Assembly (NCBI GenBank): GCA_018672475.1
Contig: JABHFS010000051.1
Span: 1 to 32,715 of the forward strand
DNA: 32,715 nucleotides
Direction of reading: 5' to 3'
Origin: Gemmatimonadota bacterium
GTDB taxonomy: Bacteria; Latescibacterota; UBA2968; UBA8231
Of the stretch, positions 15,075 through 22,155 are shown piece by piece. A program made the position numbers and the translations under genes. The stretch's first letter is position 1, and each line of letters opens with the position of its first letter. The notes beneath the pieces were generated by a model. It did no database searches. It was given only the letters and a program-made list of their open reading frames with translations, and had not been told where the DNA came from.

Positions 15075-16265
15075 ATGGTTAATGTCCCCATTTACATGGA
15101 CAATATGGCCACGACGCCGGTCGATCCGCGCGTTTTAGAGGCCATCCTTCCTTACTTCGGTCCCCATTTCGGCAACGCTTCCAGCAAAACCCATGTATTC
15201 GGTCTGACAGCGGCCGATGCAGATGGCCAAGCTAGAGAAAAGGTTGCGGAGCTGATCGGAGCACGTGCCAGGGAAATTGTTTTTACCGCCGGAGCGACCG
15301 AGGCAAATAATCTGGCGTTAAAAGGCGTGGCCGATATGGCGGGGGCCGGGGCGCATATTATTACTAGCGCTATCGAGCACAAGGCGGTTTTGGACTGTTG
15401 TCGAACGCTAGAAGGGCGTGGGGTAGAGGTCACCTATTTACCCGTGGCTGCAAATGGGCAAATCGATCTCGATGATTTGGCGGCGGCCATTACCGACCAG
15501 ACGGTCCTCATTTCGCTAATGGCCGCCAATAATGAAATCGGTGTGCTTCAGCCCTTGGCCGATATTGGGCGTTTGGCGAAGGAGCGCGGAGTTTTGTGGC
15601 ACTGCGATGCGGCTCAGGCCGTCGGCAAGGTGCCGTTGGATGTCGAGGCCCTTGGGATCGATTTACTCTCGGTTTCTGGGCACAAGCTCTATGCCCCTAA
15701 GGGAGTCGGCTTTCTCTATGTGCGTTCGCGCAATCCGCGGGTGCGCTTACAAGCTCAGATCGAGGGGGGAGGCCAAGAAAACGGTTTGCGCGCCGGAACC
15801 CTCAATGTGCCCGGGATCGTCGGTTTGGGGCGGGCCTGCGAGTTAGCTCAGCAGGAGATGGTTACCGAAGCCGCGTATGTACTGCAGATGCGCCAACGAC
15901 TTATTGAGGGGCTCGATACCCGTCTCGGGGCGCTGTCGGTTAATGGCGATCTGGATTCGAGGTTACCGGGCAATCTGAATGTGAGTTTCCCCGGTATTGA
16001 TGGCGCCGACTTGCTTTTGGGGTTGCGCGATATCGCGTTATCCTCTGGGGCGGCCTGCTCCTCAAAAGAGGAAACGTCTTCTCACGTTCTCAAGGCCATC
16101 GGTCTGAACGACGACTTGGCGCGGGCGTCATTGCGTTTTGGTTTGGGGCGTTTTAATACGATGGAAGAAGTGGAGTTTGCAATTGATCGCGTCGCGGCGG
16201 AAATCGAACGGTTGAATTCGAATTTCACTACGGCTGTAAAAGCGCGGGAATTAACTGCGCATTAG
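15075..16265 (+). CDS. Cysteine desulfurase (IscS/NifS family)
   Basis: A 396-residue class V PLP aminotransferase-fold enzyme. Start ATG 15075 gives MVNVPIYMDNMATTPVDPRV, matching the family's N-terminus; the frame runs upstream into iscA without likeness. The PLP lysine is Lys204 in SVSGHKLYAPKG, His102 (AIEHKAV) stacks on the cofactor, and the persulfide-forming Cys328 lies in LSSGAACSSKE. It takes sulfur from cysteine, leaving alanine, and hands it to Fe-S scaffolds and to sulfurtransferases. Its partners here are probably the IscA-type carrier in front and the rhodanese-E1 fusion 17 nt behind. The family-typical DYAATTP reads DNMATTP here, a mild change. Ribosome site is weak. Confidence 0.94.
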   Translation: MVNVPIYMDNMATTPVDPRVLEAILPYFGPHFGNASSKTHVFGLTAADADGQAREKVAELIGARAREIVFTAGATEANNLALKGVADMAGAGAHIITSAIEHKAVLDCCRTLEGRGVEVTYLPVAANGQIDLDDLAAAITDQTVLISLMAANNEIGVLQPLADIGRLAKERGVLWHCDAAQAVGKVPLDVEALGIDLLSVSGHKLYAPKGVGFLYVRSRNPRVRLQAQIEGGGQENGLRAGTLNVPGIVGLGRACELAQQEMVTEAAYVLQMRQRLIEGLDTRLGALSVNGDLDSRLPGNLNVSFPGIDGADLLLGLRDIALSSGAACSSKEETSSHVLKAIGLNDDLARASLRFGLGRFNTMEEVEFAIDRVAAEIERLNSNFTTAVKARELTAH

Positions 16266-16281
16266 CAAGTTAGGAGAGGGT

Positions 16282-17469
16282 ATGAGCGTAACATCGAACC
16301 AACTATTAAATCAGGTCAAGGCGGAAATCGCCGAAGTGTCCGCCGCTCAGGTTCAAGAAGACCTCAAAGCGGGCAAGGCCATACATATTGTGGATGTCCG
16401 CGAGCGGGAAGAGGTGATGGATGGCTATATTCCCGACGCCGAGATGATCCCGCGCGGGTTCTTGGAACTAAATATCGAAGAAGACGTGACCATGGACCGC
16501 GATGCCGAGATTGTGCTCTACTGCGCTGGGGGTAATCGTTCGGCATTGGCTGCCCGCGACTTGACCTTTATGGGCTATACCAACGTCAAGTCGATGATCG
16601 GCGGTTTCAAGGGGTGGAAGGATGCTGGTTACTCCTTTGATCAGGGCGGCCTGATGTCCGAAGACGATATGCAGCGCTATGCGCGCCATATCATCTTGCC
16701 AGAGGTTGGGGAAAAAGGACAGCAGAAACTGCTCAAAGGGCGGGTGTTGTTGGTCGGAGTTGGTGGGCTGGGTTGCCCGACGGCACTGTATTTGGCAGCG
16801 GCCGGTGTCGGTAAGATCGGTCTGGTCGATGCCGATGTTGTCGATAAGAGCAATTTGCAGCGACAGGTGCTCTTTGGCGAGTCCGATGTTGGTCGTCCCA
16901 AGGTCGAAGCGGCCAGGGATAAGCTATTGGACCTCAATTCGACCTTAGACGTCGTCACCCATTACGAGCTGCTCACCTCGCACAATGTCTTTGACGTTAT
17001 GGACGGCTACGATATTATCGTCAATGGCTGCGATAACTTTCCCACCCGTTATCTGGTTAATGACGCAGCGGTCATGAAGAATAAGCCCGTCGTTGACGGC
17101 AGTATCTTTCGCTTTGAAGGCCAAGCCACGGTCTATGTGCCCGGCGAAGGTCCTTGCTATCGCTGCCTTTATCCGGCACCGCCGCCGCCCGGAGAGGTGC
17201 CGAGTTGCGCTGAGGGCGGGGTCTTAGGTGTTTTACCCGGAACGGTCGGGCTGATGCAGGCGACCGAGGTCGTCAAGATGATTCTCGGTGAGGGGAAGTC
17301 GCTGGTCGGGCGGGTATTGCTTTACGATGCAATGGAGATGAAGTTTCGCGAGCTCAAGCTGCGGAAGGACCCAGAATGCCCGGTATGCAACGAGTCTCCA
17401 ACCATCACCGAACTGATCGATTACGAACAGTTCTGTGGTCTGCCTTCGCTTGGCGAAGCGGCGGGTTGA
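16282..17469 (+). CDS. Rhodanese-E1 fusion: MoeB/ThiF-type adenylyltransferase with an N-terminal rhodanese domain
   Basis: A 395-residue protein. Residues about 18-120 are a rhodanese domain with the persulfide Cys81 in VLYCAGGNRSALAA. Residues about 128-390 are an E1-like ThiF/MoeB domain: nucleotide loop GVGGLGC (159-165), SNLQRQVLF (190-198), VNGCDNFPTRYL, zinc pairs Cys292/295 (CYRC) and Cys366/369 (CPVC), and Cys309 near the crossover loop. Such enzymes adenylate the C-terminal Gly of ThiS, MoaD or similar carriers and load sulfur on it. The rhodanese sits in front, the reverse of mycobacterial MoeZ. No ThiS/MoaD-like carrier gene lies nearby, so the target (molybdopterin, thiamin, thiolated tRNA or other) is open. 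The upstream desulfurase is the likely sulfur donor. GGAGAGG ribosome site. Confidence 0.92.
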   Translation: MSVTSNQLLNQVKAEIAEVSAAQVQEDLKAGKAIHIVDVREREEVMDGYIPDAEMIPRGFLELNIEEDVTMDRDAEIVLYCAGGNRSALAARDLTFMGYTNVKSMIGGFKGWKDAGYSFDQGGLMSEDDMQRYARHIILPEVGEKGQQKLLKGRVLLVGVGGLGCPTALYLAAAGVGKIGLVDADVVDKSNLQRQVLFGESDVGRPKVEAARDKLLDLNSTLDVVTHYELLTSHNVFDVMDGYDIIVNGCDNFPTRYLVNDAAVMKNKPVVDGSIFRFEGQATVYVPGEGPCYRCLYPAPPPPGEVPSCAEGGVLGVLPGTVGLMQATEVVKMILGEGKSLVGRVLLYDAMEMKFRELKLRKDPECPVCNESPTITELIDYEQFCGLPSLGEAAG

Positions 17470-17497
17470 TCGATCGGGAATTCACGGCGATATTCTT

Positions 17498-17529
17498 ACG
17501 GGCATCCCTTTGGGGGGGCCCGTTTTTTT
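17498..17529 (+). terminator. Rho-independent terminator closing the Fe-S/sulfur operon
   Basis: ACGGGC (17498-17503) pairs with GCCCGT (17518-17523), extended inside by TCCC with GGGG, and is followed by seven T residues (17523-17529). It lies 28 nt after the rhodanese-E1 stop and 22 nt before trmB. Confidence 0.88.
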
Positions 17530-17551
17530 GTCTCGTTATTATGGAGGAGAG

Positions 17552-18154
17552 ATGCAGGAGACCGGGGAAGGGTTTCTGACGCTTCCGGCCACAGATGCCG
17601 GAGATCCGACGTTGAATTGGTCGGCTATATTCGGCAATGACCAGCCGGTGGAAATCGAGCTTGGTATTGGCAAAGGCCGCTTTCTTCTCGATGCGGCTGA
17701 GCGGCTACCTGGGGTGAACTTTGTCGGTGTCGAGTGGGCGGCTAAATACTTGCGGATCGCCCAACACCGCGCCGTTCGGCGCGAGTTGGATAATATGCGC
17801 TTTGTGCGAACTGACGCGCGCGAATTTGTGGAGTTCTTTATTTCAACCGGGTCTATCGGGGCGTACCATATATACTTTCCCGATCCTTGGCCAAAAAAGA
17901 GACACCACAAGCGTCGGTTGTTCAATGAGGGGTTTCTACGCGAAATCGAGCGCACCCTGCAAGAGGGGGGGCGGTTGTGGTTGGCCACAGATTATGCCGA
18001 TTATTTTGACGTGATGCTCGAAGTGCTCGAAACGAGCCGATGTCTTGCGGTCGTCGATGGGGAATGGGTTGGGGCTAAAACGAATTACGAGGATAAATAT
18101 ATAGCGCAAGGCAAACCAATACACCGTCGGATATTACAAAAAATACCCGAATAA
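17552..18154 (+). CDS. trmB: tRNA (guanine-N7-)-methyltransferase
   Basis: A 200-residue SAM-dependent methylase from ATG 17552, chosen for the GGAGGAG site directly upstream; the frame runs further upstream through the terminator without family likeness. Motif I is ELGIGKGRFL (36-45), followed by FVGVEW. The TrmB signature is DPWPKKRHHKRR (111-122), then LATDYADYF. The C-terminal TNYEDKYIAQGKPIHR is also family-typical. It makes m7G46 in the tRNA variable loop. It sits alone between the sulfur operon terminator and the dcw control region, so it may be expressed by readthrough; no separate promoter is obvious. Confidence 0.95.
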   Translation: MQETGEGFLTLPATDAGDPTLNWSAIFGNDQPVEIELGIGKGRFLLDAAERLPGVNFVGVEWAAKYLRIAQHRAVRRELDNMRFVRTDAREFVEFFISTGSIGAYHIYFPDPWPKKRHHKRRLFNEGFLREIERTLQEGGRLWLATDYADYFDVMLEVLETSRCLAVVDGEWVGAKTNYEDKYIAQGKPIHRRILQKIPE

Positions 18155-18180
18155 GATAAAGCGCTATAACAAAAGAAATA

Positions 18181-18208
18181 GGGGTTGGATCTTTTATGGT
18201 TCAGCCCC
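18181..18208 (+). terminator. Possible terminator hairpin after trmB
   Basis: GGGGTTG (18181-18187) can pair with CAGCCCC (18202-18208) in a 7-bp stem with one G-U wobble and a 14-nt loop. Only a short T-rich stretch (ATTTCT) follows, so termination is uncertain. Confidence 0.35.
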
Positions 18209-18280
18209 ATTTCTATGCCAAAATGACAGCGAAGGTTGTTGGTTAGAGAGAAGGTCCCCAATTGATTCCTTAGATGGTAC

Positions 18281-18317
18281 AACACTGACTGGTGTCATAA
18301 TAACACTGATCAGTGTT
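18281..18317. promoter_or_regulatory. Two tandem palindromes upstream of the dcw promoter
   Basis: AACACTGA-TCAGTGTT at 18302-18317 is a perfect 16-bp palindrome. An imperfect copy, AACACTGA-CTGGTGTC, lies at 18281-18296. The copies start 21 bp apart, two turns of DNA, so they face the same side. A further short dyad, GTCTA-N3-TAGAC, lies at 18344-18356. All are upstream of the -35 at 18380 and do not match the MraZ box, so they probably serve another regulator. The remainder of 18155-18380 shows no gene. Confidence 0.55.
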
Positions 18318-18379
18318 GTGTTGTTTTTGTAATTATTTACAGGGTCTAAAATAGACGTATCTATATGAAAAGAATATGC

Positions 18380-18409
18380 TTGACAGCCCCCCTGGATTTG
18401 CTGTATAAT
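18380..18409 (+). promoter_or_regulatory. Sigma70-type promoter of the dcw operon
   Basis: Consensus TTGACA (18380-18385), an 18-nt spacer and consensus TATAAT (18404-18409). Transcription would begin near 18416, just where the MraZ boxes start, 75 nt before the mraZ ATG. Confidence 0.9.
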
Positions 18410-18416
18410 TTGCTCG

Positions 18417-18451
18417 GTGGTGGAAAGTGGTGTAAAGTGGTGGAAGTGGGG
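18417..18451 (+). promoter_or_regulatory. MraZ boxes (direct repeats) in the dcw leader
   Basis: Four direct GTGG-led units begin at 18417, 18427, 18437 and 18446 (GTGGTGGAAA, GTGGTGTAAA, GTGGTGGAA, GTGGGG), about 10 bp apart. This is the known layout of MraZ binding sites (GTGG-type repeats one helical turn apart). They lie at the expected transcription start, so MraZ bound here would block its own operon. Confidence 0.82.
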
Positions 18452-18483
18452 TCATTGAGATTTACGGTTCAAAGAGGGCTTGA

Positions 18484-18924
18484 ATGGCACAGTTTCTGGG
18501 TGAACATGAAGTTCCGGTCGACGATAAGGGACGGATCTTTGTGCCTGCAGAATTTCGTAAGAAGCTGCCGCCTGAAGCCAATGAGACCTTCGTTGTTGTG
18601 CGGGGTTTCGATCACTGCCTGACGGCTTATCCGCAACACGTTTGGGAAGAGACTGCGCAAAAATTATTGCGGCTACCGCAAACTGAACGAAAGGTCCGCG
18701 GGTTTATCCGCGCGATGCTGTCGCAGGCCGCCGAAGTCAAAATGGATCGCCAGGGGCGGGCGAGTGTTCCGCGCAAGCTTTTGGCCAAGGCCGATATCGG
18801 CGATCAGATGGTCGTGATCGGAGCCTTGGATAAGTTGGAGTTTTGGAATCCCCAAGATTGGTATCAGTTCCTAGATGAGGCCGATCAGGTAATGGAAGAA
18901 GTAGCTGAGAGTCTTGAGCTATAA
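18484..18924 (+). CDS. mraZ: Transcriptional regulator MraZ
   Basis: A 146-residue protein with two AbrB-like swapped-hairpin half domains. The first is around residues 5-50 (VDDKGRIFVPAEFRKKL) and the second around 78-130 (MDRQGRASVPRKLLAKA, then LEFWNPQDWYQFL). MraZ forms a ring that binds the GTGG repeats of its own promoter and holds back the division operon; those repeats are present 35-65 nt upstream. It is the first gene of the operon and ends 3 nt before rsmH. An AGAGGG site precedes the ATG. Confidence 0.96.
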   Translation: MAQFLGEHEVPVDDKGRIFVPAEFRKKLPPEANETFVVVRGFDHCLTAYPQHVWEETAQKLLRLPQTERKVRGFIRAMLSQAAEVKMDRQGRASVPRKLLAKADIGDQMVVIGALDKLEFWNPQDWYQFLDEADQVMEEVAESLEL

Positions 18925-18927
18925 CAT

Positions 18928-19869
18928 ATGAGTCGGGTGAGTATGGACTATCACGTTCCAGTTATGGTGCGGGAAGTAACGGATGGGTTGGTCGTCGATC
19001 CGGACGGCACATATATGGATGCGACGGCGGGCGGCGGCGGGCACAGCGAAGCTTTGCTGAATGCGTTAGGTAAACGGGGGCATCTGATCGCGGTGGATCG
19101 GGATTGGGAGGCGGTGGAGGCCTCGCAAGCGCGATTGTCGGCGGATGCCCGCGCTGTCATTTGGCAGGGCAGCTTTGCCGAGTTGAGTGGTTTGCTCGCC
19201 GAACAGGGGGGCGGGGCTTTAAGTGGGGTCCTGTTTGATTTGGGGGTTTCTTCGCATCAGATCGATGTGCCGAGCAGGGGGTTCAGTTATCGGGAGGACG
19301 GTCCACTCGATATGCGGATGGATCCGGCTGCTGGGCAGAGCGCAGCCGATTTGCTCGCGGTGTGCAGTGAGACCGAGTTGGCCGAGTTGATCAAGCGTTA
19401 TGGAGAGGAGCGGCAGGCGCGGCGGATTGCCCGCGCGATCTGTCGTCAGCGCCAACTCGAACCCATGCGGACGACGCAAGGGCTGCGACGGGTGGTAGCC
19501 GCGACGCAGCCGCAGATGCTCAACAAGACGCTGGCACGGGTCTTTCAGGCATTGCGGATCGCGGTCAATGACGAGTTGGGGCAGTTGCAGGCCGGATTAG
19601 ACGCAGCCGTATCGATGTTGAAGCCGGGTGGCCGATTGGCGGTAATTGCTTATCATTCGCTAGAAGATCGCTTGGTGAAGCAGTATCTCGTGGCGTTGGA
19701 ACGCGGGTGTATTTGCCCGCCCCGGCTTCCGATCTGCAATTGTGGCCAGCAGCCCACCTTTAAAAAAGTGGTCCGGAAGCCCCTGCGAGCTGGAGGCGAA
19801 GAAGTGCGGGAAAACCGTCGGGCGCGCAGTGCGATCATGCGGATCTACGAAAAACTCGAGGTAAACTGA
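18928..19869 (+). CDS. rsmH: 16S rRNA (cytosine-N4)-methyltransferase RsmH
   Basis: A 313-residue SAM-dependent methylase (MraW). The signature YHVPVMVREV is at residues 8-17, motif I DATAGGGGHS at 31-40, then GVLFDLGVSSHQIDVPSRGFSY and DGPLDMRMDP. The C-terminal AYHSLEDRLVKQYL and PICNCGQQPTFKKVVRKPL are also family-typical. It methylates C1402 of 16S rRNA. ATG 18928 and ATG 18943 (MDYHVPVM) are both possible starts. It overlaps nothing but leaves only 1 nt before ftsL. Confidence 0.97.
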   Translation: MSRVSMDYHVPVMVREVTDGLVVDPDGTYMDATAGGGGHSEALLNALGKRGHLIAVDRDWEAVEASQARLSADARAVIWQGSFAELSGLLAEQGGGALSGVLFDLGVSSHQIDVPSRGFSYREDGPLDMRMDPAAGQSAADLLAVCSETELAELIKRYGEERQARRIARAICRQRQLEPMRTTQGLRRVVAATQPQMLNKTLARVFQALRIAVNDELGQLQAGLDAAVSMLKPGGRLAVIAYHSLEDRLVKQYLVALERGCICPPRLPICNCGQQPTFKKVVRKPLRAGGEEVRENRRARSAIMRIYEKLEVN

Positions 19870-19870
19870 C

Positions 19871-20179
19871 ATGACAAAGAGCAAAAAACCTTCCCAAGGC
19901 GGGCTTTCGTGGGCACGGTGCGTCCTCTTCGTCGGGGTCTTGGTCGGCGCGACGCTCTTTCACGTCTGGCAGAAGGTCGAAATGGCCCGGGTGGCTGGCG
20001 CTATCCATACCGCACAAATGCGATCGGTCGATCTGGGTAAGGAACGAGCTAAATTACTGGCTGCTGTCGCAATAAAAAAGAACCCTGCTTATATAGAACG
20101 GTTGGCGGTGACCGAGCTCGGCATGGTCCATCCCCTCGGAGGTCTGGGTGGGTCTTTGGCGCACTGGGAAGGCGAATAA
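19871..20179 (+). CDS. ftsL: FtsL-like cell division protein
   Basis: A 102-residue single-pass membrane protein: short basic cytosolic tail, TM helix at about residues 15-33 (RCVLFVGVLVGATLFHVW), then a helical, coiled-coil-prone periplasmic part (MRSVDLGKERAKLLAAV). FtsL sequences are poorly conserved, so the call rests on topology, size and place between rsmH and ftsI. It would form the FtsQ-FtsL-FtsB bridge that activates septal synthesis. The stop overlaps the ftsI start (TAATG). Confidence 0.85.
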   Translation: MTKSKKPSQGGLSWARCVLFVGVLVGATLFHVWQKVEMARVAGAIHTAQMRSVDLGKERAKLLAAVAIKKNPAYIERLAVTELGMVHPLGGLGGSLAHWEGE

Positions 20180-22155
20180 TGGCTCGCAAGGGCACGGATA
20201 TTATGGCCATGGGAAGATTGCGCTGGGTCATCGTCTTTGGGGCTCTTGCTTGGTTGTCGCTATCCGCGCGCCTGATACACATTCAAGTATACAAACACGA
20301 AGAGTATAGCGACCGAGCCCGTGGCCAATATCAGCGTCGGGTAGAATTGAAAGCAAGCCGGGGGAGGGTGTTGGACCGCCGTGGCAATGATTTGGCCGTC
20401 GATATCCAGGCTACTTCTTTTTTTGCCTACCCCGACCAGGTCCAGGCCCCAGCGCGCGTTGCGGCCCAGTTCGCTGCGCTGGGCGGTGGGCGGGCCGAGT
20501 CGGTCGAGCGCCAATTGCGCGGAGGCAAGTCCTTCGTCTATCTCGCTCGCCAAGTCGTCGATACGGATATCAAGCGGATGGGCGAGGTCAATTACGCCGG
20601 TGTCTTCCAGCATGCCGAAACGCGTCGTCAGTACCCTTTGGGGGGATTGGCGGGCCAACTCATCGGCCATACCAATCTCGATAATCACGGGAGTGAGGGG
20701 GTCGAAAGGGCCTTCGATGCGATGTTGCGCGAAAGGGATGGTTCGTTGTTGGGCTATGTCGATGCGAGGGGCAAGCGGGTGCCCGGTCGTCAACAGCAGC
20801 GCGAGGAACCGGAGCACGGACGCAGTATAGTGCTGACGCTAGATGCCGTCTATCAGGGCATTATAGAGGAGGAGTTGCAGCGGGCAATTGACGGATCGCA
20901 GGCCGAAGGGGCTTTGGGGGTTATTCTCGACCCTCGCAGTGGAGAGATACTGGCGATGGCCAATTTGCCTCTTTTCGATCCGAATCAATCCGCACATTCA
21001 TCGCCTAATATCCGTCGTAATCGCGCGATAACCGATGCCTACGAACCGGGTTCGACCTTCAAGGTCATCGCCGCCGCCGCCGTGCTCGAAGATGAATTGG
21101 CGGGGCTGGATGATCGCGTATTCTGTGAAAGGGGCGAGTTAGAACTTGCCAATGGCGAGGTGATCCGCGATATCCAGCCTTATGGCGACTTACTTTTTTC
21201 GCAGGTCCTCGAAAAATCGAGCAATATAGGGCTGATCAAATTTGCCCGCCGCCTCTCGCGGCCACGCTTTTACGAATATATCCGCAGTTTCGGTTTTGCC
21301 ACCCGCACGGGTATTGAACTACCCGCTGAAAATTCCGGTTTACTACAAGAGGTGGATCAGTGGTCGGAGCGCTCCCTTGAGACGATAGCAATCGGTCAGG
21401 AAATAGGCGTAACCGCTTTACAGTTGGCGCTGGCCTATGGCGCTATTGCGAATGGCGGGGTTTTGATGGCGCCGAGATTGGTGGCGGGAACGGTCGGCGA
21501 GGATGGCGATTTTGAAGGACGGGGAACCCCGCAAAAGGTGCGGCGGGTCGTCCGACGGGAGATCGCCGCCACGCTCAGCGAGGTGCTGGCCGGTGTCGTG
21601 GCGAATGGAACGGGACAGCGGGCGCGCATAGCGGGCGTGGCTGTCGCGGGTAAGACCGGGACGGCACAGCGGGCGGCGGCCGACGGCAGCGGTTACGACC
21701 CGGACGCAAGCATTGCCTCGTTTGCCGGATTCCTGCCGGCGGAAGATCCGCAGTATGTCTGTGTGGTGATGGTTGAAAATCCTCAAATAGATGGATGGGG
21801 AGGTCATGTTGCCGCCCCGGCTTTTCGCCGTGTTATGGAGCGGATTCTTCGTTTGCCCGGTGGAATATTGGTTGAACGGGCGGTTCGGCCTCCTTCGGTA
21901 GCGACGCTCGCGGTGCCGGATCTGCGGGGAATGACTCGTTCGGTCGCTATTTTTCAGGCGGAGATGAGAGGGCTGCCCGTCGTTTTTTCGGGTGAAGGAG
22001 AAGTGGTGGTCAGTCAATCTCCAGCGCCTGGGATGCGGGGGCGTATTAAGCGCATCGAATGTACATTAGGTTATCGCGAGGTACGCGGCGGGTGGGAATT
22101 GCGGCAGGCTCGCTTGATGGAGCAAATACCCGAACGAGGGACAAGCGGTATTTGA
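20179..22155 (+). CDS. ftsI: Septal penicillin-binding protein FtsI with a C-terminal PASTA domain
   Basis: A 658-residue class B transpeptidase. A TM anchor lies at about residues 14-32, the PBP dimer domain follows (RGRVLDRRGNDLA at 61-73), and the transpeptidase domain carries all three motifs: STFK with Ser292, SSN (347-349) and KTGT (492-495). A PASTA domain follows at about 597-657 (VPDLRGMT and VVSQSPAPG). It cross-links septal peptidoglycan together with FtsW, encoded downstream. PASTA-bearing FtsI is usual in Gram-positives and several deep lineages and absent in E. coli. The ATG at 20179 overlaps the ftsL stop; ATGs at codons 9 and 11 are alternatives. Confidence 0.96.
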   Translation: MARKGTDIMAMGRLRWVIVFGALAWLSLSARLIHIQVYKHEEYSDRARGQYQRRVELKASRGRVLDRRGNDLAVDIQATSFFAYPDQVQAPARVAAQFAALGGGRAESVERQLRGGKSFVYLARQVVDTDIKRMGEVNYAGVFQHAETRRQYPLGGLAGQLIGHTNLDNHGSEGVERAFDAMLRERDGSLLGYVDARGKRVPGRQQQREEPEHGRSIVLTLDAVYQGIIEEELQRAIDGSQAEGALGVILDPRSGEILAMANLPLFDPNQSAHSSPNIRRNRAITDAYEPGSTFKVIAAAAVLEDELAGLDDRVFCERGELELANGEVIRDIQPYGDLLFSQVLEKSSNIGLIKFARRLSRPRFYEYIRSFGFATRTGIELPAENSGLLQEVDQWSERSLETIAIGQEIGVTALQLALAYGAIANGGVLMAPRLVAGTVGEDGDFEGRGTPQKVRRVVRREIAATLSEVLAGVVANGTGQRARIAGVAVAGKTGTAQRAAADGSGYDPDASIASFAGFLPAEDPQYVCVVMVENPQIDGWGGHVAAPAFRRVMERILRLPGGILVERAVRPPSVATLAVPDLRGMTRSVAIFQAEMRGLPVVFSGEGEVVVSQSPAPGMRGRIKRIECTLGYREVRGGWELRQARLMEQIPERGTSGI

